Positions 13,892-23,715 of a stretch of 42,877 nucleotides of DNA are shown piece after piece (positions within the stretch are counted from its first letter, which is position 1; each line of letters begins with the position of its first letter). Under the pieces are notes generated by a model that had not been told where the DNA came from, ran no database searches, and saw nothing but the letters and a program-made list of their open reading frames with translations. The DNA lies in the NCBI GenBank assembly GCA_019648995.1, contig BLXT01003735.1, positions 1,470,498-1,513,374 on the forward strand, written 5' to 3'. The stretch is from Plakobranchus ocellatus. Lineage: Eukaryota; Mollusca; Gastropoda; Plakobranchidae. The translations under genes were made by a program, and so were the position numbers.

Positions 13892-14307
13892 NNNNNNNNN
13901 NNNNNNNNNNNNNNNNNNNNNNNNNNNNNNNNNNNNNNNNNNNNNNNNNNNNNNNNNNNNNNNNNNNNNNNNNNNNNNNNNNNNNNNNNNNNNNNNNNNN
14001 NNNNNNNNNAAAAAAAAAAAAACCATAGAGGGAAAAACAATTTCACATGGAATTTAGAAAGATCACTTACAAATCGTTCGATTGCCTTTTGTCGATATGG
14101 TTCTGGAAAATCTTTGAAGAATTCAACAACTTTAGGATCCCAGTGATTACTCTTGTCTGGCTGTGGGGACGATTTTTCAGAGGCAGGTTCCAAACTTTTG
14201 TGATTATCATCTAAAATAGGAATATTTTTATTTTCAGTATTTTCTCCATCCATAACATTTTGTGGTTTCCCACTACTTCCTCTCCAAAAGAATCGTAAGA
14301 AATCCAT
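4788..14307 (-). CDS. Gene A: two-pass membrane protein of unknown function, five coding exons
   Basis: I do not recognise this gene. The coding exons on the minus strand are 14307-14071 (79 codons), 10144-10106 (13 codons), 9060-8771, 7284-7220 and 4942-4788. All have AG acceptors and GT donors, and the junction phases are 0, 0, 2 and 1. Together they give 261 residues with no stop. The N-terminal third is polar. Residues about 80-145 are charged and probably helical (HEEWSKTLTEEQ). IPLQPGD lies at 154-160, membrane segments near 163-182 and 198-218, then ARLMDWGPF at 218-226 and a charged tail. The start is the first ATG in its exon, 14 bases after the acceptor (14321). A 5' noncoding exon probably lies upstream. 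Exon 3 ends exactly at GTAAGAG, so reading into the intron would stop at once after FKKR. Gene B is a paralogue. The small size and two membrane segments would fit an organelle membrane protein, but that is a guess. Confidence 0.8.
5540..6935. mobile_element. TIR-bounded non-autonomous DNA element (possibly hAT-like)
   Basis: The left end reads CAGACATGCCTAC (5540-5552) and the right end is its exact reverse complement GTAGGCATGTCTG (6923-6935), giving a 13-bp perfect terminal inverted repeat. TA lies outside both ends. Inside each end are several direct copies of GTTCC: left near 5554, 5574 and 5594, right near 6857, 6879 and 6900. CCGCATTTTTAT occurs in both ends. No transposase is visible in the 1.4 kb. 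CAG at the tip would fit hAT, and TA flanks would fit Tc1/mariner. The 8-base flanks differ at three positions, so the target duplication is undecided. Confidence 0.65.
5951..5958. promoter_or_regulatory. CRE palindrome TGACGTCA
   Basis: A perfect cAMP-response-element palindrome lies in a locally GC-richer stretch (about 5690-6060) inside the TIR element. CREB/ATF proteins bind this sequence. Nothing here shows that it is used. Confidence 0.3.
7285..8770 (-). other. Gene A intron 3
   Basis: Intron between coding exons 3 and 4. On the minus strand it begins GTAAGAG (8770 downward) and ends TTTTTTCCCCAG (7285 upward). AT-rich, with no repeat or exon that I can recognise. Confidence 0.7.
9061..10105 (-). 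other. Gene A intron 2
   Basis: On the minus strand it begins GTATGT (at 10105) and ends TTTCTACAG (at 9061). AT-rich, with many A and T runs and no recognisable feature. Confidence 0.65.
11148..11632. repeat. Degenerate 36-bp minisatellite
   Basis: Units start with CTGAGTA or a close variant at 11148, 11184, 11220, 11256, 11290, 11325, 11359 and 11396, giving periods of 34-37 bases. They continue less regularly to about 11632. A typical unit reads CTGAGTACCTTCAA, then CACTCAGCTTCTGCAACTACAG. Divergence between units is high, so the array is old. The 87-codon frame across part of it is a by-product. Confidence 0.8.
12478..13328. mobile_element. pogo/Tc1-like non-autonomous element
   Basis: The ends form a 24-bp terminal inverted repeat with 18 matches. 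On the left, CAGT starts at 12478 and CTAAACCGAAA ends at 12501. On the right, the reverse complement is TTTCGGTTTAAACG (from 13305) to CCACTG (ending 13328). Each end is flanked by TA (12476-12477 and 13329-13330), the target duplication of Tc1/mariner/pogo elements. CAGT-type tips with CGAA nearby are usual for pogo-like families. The 851-bp body has no transposase. Confidence 0.75.
13815..13891. repeat. (GA)n microsatellite at an assembly gap
   Basis: About 38 uninterrupted GA units run directly into the N stretch. The long frames reading RERERE or SLSLSL through it are artefacts of the repeat and the gap. Confidence 0.95.
13892..14009. other. Assembly gap (118 N)
   Basis: 118 unknown bases between a GA microsatellite and a 12-base poly(A) run, inside gene A intron 1 and 62 bases from the nearest exon. 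No coding sequence is expected to be missing. Confidence 0.95.
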
Positions 14308-15175
14308 CAGCTTGTTGACCTCTGAAAGAAAAGAATTGCAATCAATACTTTATTCCATTCAAATTAATTTCTCCTTCAGAAAAAAAAAATGAAACATGAA
14401 AACAAATATGCGAGCCACCTTCAAAAACCTGGTAAATCAATAACACAATTTACATTTTTCAATATAGTTTTTTTTATTAGACTCTCAATTTCCTTTTGAG
14501 AGGAAAGAAACCTGCTACAGCTCCCATGTCCCTTGAGTATTATTTAAAATGGTCTGAACTGTTTTTCACACACAAAAAACCACACGCACAAAAGTAAATT
14601 TGACTTGGAAGTTTTTTACTGTCGCTACAGCTTTTATTTAATTTATAACTAGGTCTACGTCATTCTAACAAAATTAAACCAAAGATAAAAATATGCAGAT
14701 AAATTGATATCTTACTTACAAATAAAACAAACAAAAAATAATTCGTAGGAAACACAAATGGAAATTTATAACATTTAAGTAAAATTTGTTGGCAAGTTTT
14801 CAACAGTTTTAATGGTCCTGAAAAATCCTGCTTGGACAGGTGCCATAGATAATGGAAAATCTAGATAAAGGAGTATTGAGACTGTAAATAACTCTAGATC
14901 TAGACAGAACTAGAAGAGTAAGCTGAGGCCTCTTGGGAGCTAAATACTTCTTTTTGTTTTTTTTGTAATTAAAAAGGCTTATTTACTTACATTTAACATT
15001 TTGTTTTGCGTGCATGATGAAAAGTCTTATGATTATGAAGCAATGCCTGTGTTAATAATCGCTTCTGGAACTTCACTCATCTTGCAAAAGGTTTTCATAA
15101 AATGACTTATTTCTGTGTGCATAATTAATCACCATAATGTAGCAATTTCTTAGTGAAAGCACTCTACACACCTTG

Positions 15176-15300
15176 TGTATTCTGATTAGCTGAGGCCTCC
15201 TTGTTTGTTATTACGAAACAAATTTCCTGATCAAATGGCACACAATCTATTTGAATTGGCGGCGACAATGGTGGCTTAAGTTTTAGAGATCTCTCGAATC
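15176..15300 (-). promoter_or_regulatory. Possible gene A promoter / 5' noncoding exon
   Basis: On the minus strand this stretch contains GCCACCATTGTCGCCGCC, which resembles a YY1-type promoter motif, and has no ATG. It ends at a possible splice donor (CAAG|GTGTGT near 15176). It is the best candidate for the gene A first exon, but transcript evidence is needed. Confidence 0.3.
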
Positions 15301-16799
15301 ACTTTCACAAATCTGACGAGATAAAACAAAGTTTGTAGACAAAATATGTTTCTCAGGACATGACATTTTCTACTTGACAGACTACCATGTCAAACAGCTC
15401 ATTTAGGCTACTTAGATAGAGAAAAGACAAGGCTACATTTATCTTTAGGATACAAATCTAGGCTTCCATATTTCAGACAAGGCCTAGATCTACATTTGAT
15501 GAAATTTTAAGATCTTAATTAAATATTAAATTAATTGTCACTCAAATCTTTTTATATCCAGAGTCTAAAACTATCCCTAAATCTCAATCTAGAAAATTTC
15601 TTTGATGCTATACATAAAAAAGTTGGATAGGCTAAGCCTAGAGTAGATATAGGCTCTATGAATTTTCCTCAATCCTATTTAATATGACTGGCTGCCTAAC
15701 TTCAACTCAAATTGAAATAATGAGATGAATCTCTATGGCAAGTCAAATTTTACAAAAAAGCACACAGTTCAGATAGCGCAACATTTTCAGCCTGCTCATT
15801 TTTGTTGGACCCAGGCTTAGCATTCAAAATAAGATGCCTGGAACAGTGCAATGAAAGATAAAAATGAAAAGTAATGGCCCTAATGCCAAGATAAATGCCA
15901 GAGGAGTGGGGCGGAGAAACGTGTGCAGATACTGTCGTAGTCTGACATAAGATTTAGAACGTATCCAAATACTTTTATAACATACAATGGGTGCTATAAG
16001 AAAACCATTCGTTTTCAATTCTGATCAAATGCTAAACTGTGTAGATTAACTTATGACATTTGTTGGCTTTTGTTTTTTAAACAATCACTGTTTTAAGTTC
16101 CAGATTGATGGATTAATGTGTCTGGGGATTCAAACCAGGTTTTCTTATTTTATTCAGCAATCAAAATCAATGAAGCAAGTGACACCGATATTTTTTCCCT
16201 TTTTCCTAGAGACATCACTCTATTTCACAATTTATGCCTGTAGGGTGGCAAATTTCATAAATGGGACCAACTCAAAGCATCTATAATCACAAACTGAAGG
16301 TCACACAAAGATATCCACTATTATTCCAAAAAACATAATGGTATAATAATCTTCCTAAAAAATCTTGACAGTTTTTGTGAATCGCCAGAATCTTGGTTGC
16401 ATATAATTTATAATGCAGACATTGTTTTGGATCTAGCATCAATCCATAACATAAAGGCCTAACTATATTAGTTTATTGCAGTGCCTAATAAGCCTACACA
16501 AATGCAAGTCTCATATCAATCATGGGAAGGACAATCGACAAAGAATGAAATATGGCACCCTTAGATCAGATTGGTGGCTTCTACATATTTAGAACCTGAT
16601 TGTGGCGAGCATATAAGAAAGGCCAAATACTCTAAATCTGAGGTGGAGTCGCTTTTTTAAAGTATTTAATTTTTTAGAAAATGAGTGTAACAAGCACATT
16701 CCTATGCATTGACCACAAGCATCCATGGCCCAGAGTCCGGTTCATGGCTGCAGGAACATGTCACAATGTGACACATCAGGATTACTTGGTACCTTTCAT

Positions 16800-16802
<3 letters not shown>

Positions 16803-16850
<48 letters not shown>
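16803..16850. repeat. (AT)24 microsatellite
   Basis: An uninterrupted AT dinucleotide repeat of 48 bases in the A-B spacer. Confidence 0.97.
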
Positions 16851-16853
<3 letters not shown>

Positions 16854-18388
16854 TTAAAATTATGGCAAGCAAATTAGATAATTTGATCATATCGATAGTA
16901 GATATTGAGTGTGATGTTTCATTTTAAGTTAGATAGTAATAGTATAGGAAATTACATTGTATGCTCTGGTTGTTGAAGTTGGATTGACCCAAAAGTAAAA
17001 TGAGTGTTTTTCTTTCCCTTTCCTCTGTCTACTGGAAATAAAACTTCTTAAAATGTCCAATAGAAGGATAAATAAAAAAAAATCAATGCATACAAGTGTT
17101 AAATCTTTGCTAGCATTGTGGAATTGTTGTAGCTATGTTTTGGCCCTGAATATTTCTTTCAAAATAGTTACTTTGTACTACATTTAGGGCAAATTAATTT
17201 GCAAATAAAATCATTATAAAAAACAAAAAGATATGTAATATGAAAATTTATAAATCATTGAATTTTTATGTCTCCTTCAATTAAAAAAAAAAACAAAACA
17301 AAACTCATTTTGGTAATTTCCAAACCACTAGATCTAGATCTACCCCATCATCTGTGCTCAACACAAGAATAAAATATGCTCAAATCTTTCTGTGCACCTC
17401 AAAAATCGACAAACTCTGCAACTAGAGGCAAAAAACTAGATGATCAAGTGAGCTGAGTTTACAAAGCTCCCACAGGTTTTCATGAAAAGGACTTTCCACG
17501 ATGATTTTTTTGTAAGCTAGATCTAGAATCTAGACTCTAGGCCTAATTATTTGCAAGGCTATTCATTTACTGGGAAATATGGACTTTGCAAAGATGTCTA
17601 TTAAAAACAAGGCCCACATCTTGTGAGGATCTAATTTTATAATCGGAATTTTTTATACGGTTTGAAGCATTGGTTTGACCAATTATGGCTACAGGGACCA
17701 TGCTTACTCGGAAATGGTCTTTAGATTCTAATGGGTAATATAATTTGATGGATCAAATTTACCTCCTGTAATATTTCTTTAAAGCATTATAATTTGTATG
17801 CCTTCAGTTAACATAATGTGCCAAGCCTTTCACGGTACCTAGTTGTCAAGTCTTCTCTGTCCTTTAGTCCTTATTAGAAGGCTACCAGCCTGTTGCGGTA
17901 AAAAAATATAAATATGGCAGTGTTATCACTGCTGGCTAGTGAAACAAATATAATCTACTAATTACGGAAAAAATACATTAGTTTTGATGGGTTATTCGAA
18001 TCCATAGATTCCAATCACAAGTTTTAAGCTTTAAGTGATATCTTATACATAAAAATACCTCTTTCTAACACAAATCATGGTAGATAGATAGTTTAAGCTT
18101 GAGAGATGGCACCATTATAATTAGTTTTAAAAGTTACATTTTGGCATTTTGTACTACTTTATGACATCAAACTGCCAATAACTGTCAAGTCTAATGTTTT
18201 CTCCTTTAATCTTTGCGCTTGCTTTAGGCTTAGCCTAGTTAGAGTACCCATAGAATACATGAGGTTTAAGCCTTTTTAAACATTACAGTAGGAGAAGGAG
18301 AAATTAGAATCTTGATCTTGCTTTGATAATTCTCTTTGCCATCGTGTTACTGTATCGTATCTAGACTCAATGACCGTGATTTCATAAT

Positions 18389-19719
18389 ATGAATCAGCTG
18401 CGTTCTTGGTTGTACGGGCAAAGATCTAGTGTTAGTCACGAAATTGATGGCTCATACCCGTCAAGTGTACCAAGGAAAGATTTTCATGATGAGGTACACT
18501 GAGACTATTATAGGTCTTTTGGTTACACAAAAAAAATCTTTAAGAAAGAGAAATTTATCATCAGGGCAAGACTTCCGAATGGGCACTCAAGAAAAGTAAA
18601 TTTGATGGGAGCTGGACTGCTGTTTTACTTGTCATATTAATTAGAGTGTAACCGAAATAATAACATGAAAATTATGCACAATTTCTTCAGATCACTTAGG
18701 TTTATTTGAATTAATTACTGAAACAGATCTGATCATTTTTTTACGAAAAATGTGTAAAAGATGTCTTTATTTTTTAACTAAATTATAGAGTCTATAAGAT
18801 GTAATTGTTGATAATTGTTGTAAATTTTTAAAGTTGTGAACAATTGACTAGAATTGCCTTCAATTTGTCTTTATAATCGTAATATGGCTATGAGTGCATA
18901 ATTGGAAGTCTTTCCAAGCCCCGGAATCCAAAACGAAAGACTCGAAAAGTGCAACTATTTTTATCACAAAAATAATACCACCAAGGTTTACAACTAGATG
19001 GTGAAGCCACAAAATTTACTTGCTAATTTCTAGCATCTTCCCCTTCCCTGCCGCTCTTCTTGAAATATATATGACAAAGAAAAAACCTATGTGTTTTTCC
19101 CATAGAAGCATCATATCTTTTCAGTCTAGCTATCTGTCTTTTTGCAGATATGCCTGTTTTGTTGTACATGTATATGATTCTGTAAATTTTGTTCAGCAAG
19201 TCATTTCAGATAGCAATGGTAAGGGTGACAGCGAGTCAAAGGGAAAAAAAGACTGGTAATGGTATGCATCTTTTACAGTTTTTATGACTTTTTTTCCCCT
19301 ATCATGGAAGATCCACAGACAAAGCCCTTTTGATATGTTTTTTGCATTCAGATCGTAATTTTTTGGTAATTTTTTTAAAAGGTATCCCATTGTTGAGAGT
19401 GACAGGTCTGCCTAATCTATTAATAACTGAGCTAGACTAATAACAGCCATGAGAATTTCTTATGTAAAAAAGCACTGAAAGAATTTTGGAGGCCTCTCCT
19501 GGCAGCTAACAGCAGAATTAATTTTTATATAAAATGTTTAAAAACCCATTTTTGACTAAAAAAATTTGTTATTTTGTTCCCCAGACATTTTTTCCACGAA
19601 CGTGTTAATATTTCGGCGCATAATTTTTTTCTTTTCCACAGACAGCTCCCATACCTGGACTAATAAATGAACAGAGTAATCTCAAAAAGCACAAAACTCA
19701 GAAAAATGAAAATTGGCAG
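18389..19719 (+). CDS. Gene B, 5' coding exons (partial model)
   Basis: Two exon-like segments on plus. The first, 18389-18493, has an in-frame TGA upstream (18377), then ATG and 35 codons (MNQLRSWLYGQRSS...), then donor GAG|GTACAC in phase 0. The second, 19642-19719, follows a strong pyrimidine tract and CCACAG. It is open for 26 codons in the matching phase (TAPIPGLINEQ ... NENWQ) and ends CAG|GTAGGT. The start resembles the gene A N-terminus (M-x-x-L-R-x-aromatic, then SS), which is why I link these exons to the paralogue exons at 23716-25907. I did not find the connecting exon: the 23716 segment needs a preceding exon that ends in phase 2. A five-codon upstream ORF (18370-18387) ends just before the ATG. 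If the link is wrong, this is a separate short gene of unknown function. Confidence 0.55.
19444..19640 (+). repeat. Dispersed repeat family, copy 2
   Basis: Inverted relative to copy 1 at 1733-1960. It shares CATGAGAATT, CACTGAAA, a core of about 35 bases (19484-19518) and a T-rich tail ending in CCAC, and lacks about 52 internal bases. Its T-rich tail forms the pyrimidine tract of the gene B exon that begins at 19642. Confidence 0.75.
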
Positions 19720-22700
19720 GTAGGTGCTTTAAAATATGCAATTGAGAATAGGGGCATTTTTTTTTTAATTTGAGGGCAAGTCGGGCATCTAGAGAGGGGG
19801 GCTCTGGGGTCAATTTGAGTCATCTGGTCAAATTTCAAGGCACATTATATACCAATGGAAAGTTTATAATCTCAGCTTCACTATCGATGCTACTAGAACT
19901 ACCATAATGGCCGTCCAAATTTAGACAAATTTTTCCAGAAGCTAGCTCATTCATAATTTTACCATCTGTCCTAGTTCCCACGGTTTTACTTCATTTGCGT
20001 TGATTTTGCATATGGAGATTTCCGACCCCTTAGTTCATGTGTGATGGTCAACCCCATGAGCTGTTACCGCCCAGTGAGGTTGTGGCAAAGCTCTAAGACT
20101 AACGTGACAGCTATTACGTGGTCACCTCTTTATGCTAGTTTATACATAGTGCTTTGTTGGCTTTTGAGTGAAGTTTTCTGCTAGTTTAGTGCGTGAGTGA
20201 CTGCCAGCATGAATTGAACATAAGAAAATGGCCCAAAAGAGACTGGAGCAACAGGAAGAGCTTGAGAGAGCTGAAGAAGGCCCATCATATGGAGCTTGCA
20301 TTGCATAATTGGTCAGAAAATCAAAATATTTTTACTTAGACATCTCGATCTAGACCTGGACGTCGGGGTGGGCATCACACCCAACCAGCTGGTTATTTTG
20401 AGGCAGATGAATGGGAGGTTCTTGATTTGGATGAGGAGTTTGAATTGGATGAATGGCTGCCAAATTATAATAGAAGAAGAAATGTGCTTGTTGACACGAA
20501 TGAATTTGAAGCGCTTGATTAATTTAGAATGTTTTTTTCTGACCAAATGTTGTAACACATCGTTAATGAAACCAACTGTTATGGTGACTCTGTTTTTAGA
20601 GAGAAAGTCAATGCTGGAGGTGATGTTCCCTAATGGACTAAACAATGGAAACATGTTGATGTTGAAGAATTGTCTGCCCTTATTGGCTTGCAAATAGCTA
20701 TGGGTTTTTGTTCTAAATCTGCATTAGAAGATTATTGGGAAACTTCAAATTGGTTGACTAAAGTCCTTGGGCGTAATCGTGATCAAGTCATACACTCATG
20801 TCTTCATCTCAACAACATTGAAATTAGGGTTGATAGAGGAGAAGTGGGATATGATGCTCTGTGAAAAGTTAGGCCGTTGCTGGACTTTTTGATTCCTCTA
20901 TGTAGACAAGCATATGCACCTGGTGAAACATTATCAATTGACGATTCAGTGGTGGATTTCAAAGGTAGGATTTACTACCTTTCAAAGCTAGAATAACTAT
21001 GTCATAGATGATGGAAACACCATGAGATCACAGGTTGTCTTAGATCTACTCAATGGATGAGGATAGGGGCCATAAACTGTTCACGAACAATTTTTATACA
21101 AATCCTCCTCTATACAAAAAACTAAAAGAAAAAAACATTGGTGCCTGTGGGACAGTGCTAGATAATGCACAAGGTTATCCTCAGCAGCTCAAAATGAAAA
21201 TAGGTGATCCTCCAGTGTTCGCCAAATGGCAAGATCTGTTAGTTGCCATTTTTCATGACAGCAAAAGACTCAGTAATTTGACATCTGTGGGTGATAATTC
21301 AACACAGATCAAAAGAATTAGAGACAGAAAAAGTCCAGGTGGTTTCAGAAATATTTTAAAACCAACCATTGCCCAAAATTACAACAACCACATGGCTGGT
21401 GTTGATCATTTTGACCAACTCAAGGGGAATTACAACTACCCTCACCAAGTAGTCCACCACAACAGTACAGCAGTGGCACCTGCACCTAACCTTTAGGAGA
21501 GGCTGATTGGAGATCACTTCATTCGATTGCATGAAAACAAAAAATACAAACCAGACTGTGTTGTGTGCAAAAGTGTGAAAAAGAGATCACAAACAAGGTA
21601 TAACTGCAATGTCTGTGGCACACCACTTTGTTTGGAGTATTGTATTGAGTATAACCACATTGTCGACAATTATGCAGCAGCAAGGCGGTGGCGCTTGCAG
21701 GACCCAGCAAATAACTAATGAACGCAGCCTTGGATTTTTCATATGGTAGTTATAAAAACATTCAAAAAGATTCATTGATAAAATAAAAGTTGCAAACAAA
21801 TTCTTTGGTTTGATTTTCAAAGATACCCAAAACAACTCTGGCTTGTTGAATTCAACAATTTTCTTTTTTGTTCTGTCCTTATTGATTTCCACATGGCAAG
21901 TTTTTTTTTTATGGAAGGTAAAATATACTGTTTTGTGCACTTTTTTCATCCAATGGGATTCACTGCTACATAGATATAGCAAAATAGACAAGTTTAACAT
22001 ACATAAAATGTGTATAAAAAGATGATTATCATAAAATACTATATTTTCATATAAAATTCCCAATCCAAGATGGCTGCCCTAAATGACCTTGATCTTTATT
22101 TTTCCGATATCAACATTTTCACAAAATTCAACATATGACAATATTACAGTTCAAACTTGTGTGAAAAACGGTTTACTTTCAAAGAATTTATAATCATTTT
22201 AGTAAAGCACCCTATTTTAAAAAAAAAAGTCTTAAATATCATAGGCATTGGCAGAATATTTCCTTTGAGTGATAGGCAGTTTAAAAGTGTTAAAGTAGTA
22301 CATGCGTTTTGTTAAAAAAAAAGGGAAAAGGAAATTTTAACAACTGTCAGCGATTGAAACCAGACCAACCGTTAAGTTTTTGACTTGTGTGTATTTTTCT
22401 TTTTTTGTGTTCCCTGTTCATTTATTTTTTAGCTTAACGCAATTATTGATAGATTAAGGAAATACCTCAGCATCTCGAATGTTAGCGGCCTGTTTCTCAG
22501 CAATCTGAACAATCTCTCAACCATCCTTTTATAGCCACAGCCCACAATTTTTAGAAAATAGTAGTTATACAATAGTAGGCTAATAAGATCAATATCACAC
22601 AAACAACTCACAACAGAAAAAATATCCCTTTTATGTAATGAATATTGACCAATCACATATTCTCATTTACCACCTCTCTAATAAATAAACATGTGTGAAA

Positions 22701-23715
22701 GTTTCTAGTGGCATCCCAAACTTACCTAGTCCTGAGTTTACAGTCTTACAATTTCCTGTAGCCAATGTTCTCACACCTTCGAAAACCGTCTAGAAATCCC
22801 AATATTGAAAAGGTTAAATGAAGCTAAATACTAATAGGACTGTTAAAACTAGCAAAGGCCTAACAAAGGCCAACTTAGAAGTGAAAGAATGTTACGATCA
22901 AATAAGACTAGATCAAAGAACAGCCCTTCCAAGTCTAAATGATAAAATCTGCTAAAATCAAACCACAGCAAATAATTGTCACTGCCTGATTTAGAGGTTA
23001 TTTCGCTTGGATTCAAGATTAGTCCTCATCTTATTTATATATAATCAAAATGAACATTTAGATCTATGTTTATAAGATAAGGAAAAAAAAATGGCCATAT
23101 AGTGGGTCTGAAAAGTGAAATGAGTTTACATTTAGAGTAGGTGATCAGGCAATGAAATTGTATAAAATTATTTTTGATATTTGGAAAATGGAAAAAAAAT
23201 AGTTAAGCAATTTCAAATACCCAAAAGCTCTCTGTGTGCTTTGCTAGACCATGGAAACCTTACTAGCAAATATTGCTTTGTTATTATGTTATAATGGATG
23301 TTGATCATGTTCGTTGCTTAATCTTAAATAGCAATGTTAAAATTTAACTGTATTGGTAATGAAGGGGTATATATACTTTGATGAAATTGTAGAGCATTAT
23401 CTCCTCTACTTCTGATTTTCTATTGAGAAGTTGAGCACATTTTAATTTTTTCTCAGGAATATTATCTTTGTTCTTGTCATGATGACGGTAGCTCAATTTC
23501 TTAAAGTAAGGCGAATCTTACTTGGATGGCTTATCAAAATATATGAGTATATTACTTGAAAAAAAATAATTTGTTAATTCATGCATGCAAATCGTAAGAT
23601 AGCTTAGTAAATTGAATGGTATGCATCAAATAATATGTAAATTATAGCACACTGACGATATGTAAGTTACCCCAATAGTGTCTTATTATTTTACATTAAT
23701 TGTAATGGAAGAAGC
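19720..23715 (+). other. Presumed large intron of gene B
   Basis: Sequence between the second gene B exon and the 23716 segment. It contains the decayed piggyBac copy at 20228-21718. The rest is AT-rich. At least one connecting coding exon should be here if the model is right, but I could not identify it. Confidence 0.45.
20228..21718 (+). pseudogene. piggyBac-family transposase, decayed
   Basis: Remains of a piggyBac (DDE_Tnp_1_7) transposase, the enzyme that cuts and pastes its element at TTAA. In order I see: an ATG at 20228 with a charged start that ends after 26 codons; an acidic stretch with EADEWEVLDLDEEFELDEW near 20402-20458; the region around LSIDDSVVDFKGR (about 20930-20970), which carries the first catalytic Asp; KLFTNNFYTNPPLYKKL (21074-21124), where the usual second Asp of the DNFFTS-type motif is Asn; NNHMAGVDHFDQL (21384-21423) with the third Asp; and a C-terminal Cys-rich zinc region (CVVCKS ... 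CNVCG, 21557-21618). Several in-frame stops and at least one frameshift break it, so it is inactive. Exact TTAA ends were not resolved. Confidence 0.9.

Larger units (their letters stand above)
10145..14070 (-). other. Gene A intron 1 (between the first two coding exons)
   Basis: Large intron with donor GTAAGTG (14070 downward on minus) and acceptor CTTTTCAG (10145 upward). It holds the 36-bp minisatellite, the pogo-like element, the GA microsatellite and the assembly gap, listed separately. I see no further exon. Confidence 0.65.
14322..18388. other. Divergent intergenic region between genes A and B
   Basis: Head-to-head spacer. CTTTCAG (minus strand, 14322-14328) is an acceptor, so gene A has an upstream noncoding exon. 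A candidate lies near 15176-15300 on minus, where the sequence is less AT-rich, lacks ATG and reads into a possible CAAG|GTGTGT donor. An (AT)24 microsatellite lies at 16803-16850. Short words such as TAGATCTAG recur. I see no other gene. Confidence 0.5.

Noticed and set aside
13712-14146. Long frames reading RERERE or SLSLSL across the GA repeat and N gap
   Set aside because: They exist only because of the dinucleotide repeat and unknown bases. Only the part right of 14071 on minus is a true exon (gene A).
16803-16850. Possible TATA-type promoter
   Set aside because: It is a plain AT microsatellite.
19020-19259. Plus-strand frame ending in SDSNGKGDSESKGKKDW
   Set aside because: The end looks protein-like and acceptor-like AGs lie nearby, but every join I tried to the gene B exons gave a stop or the wrong phase, and I know no matching protein.
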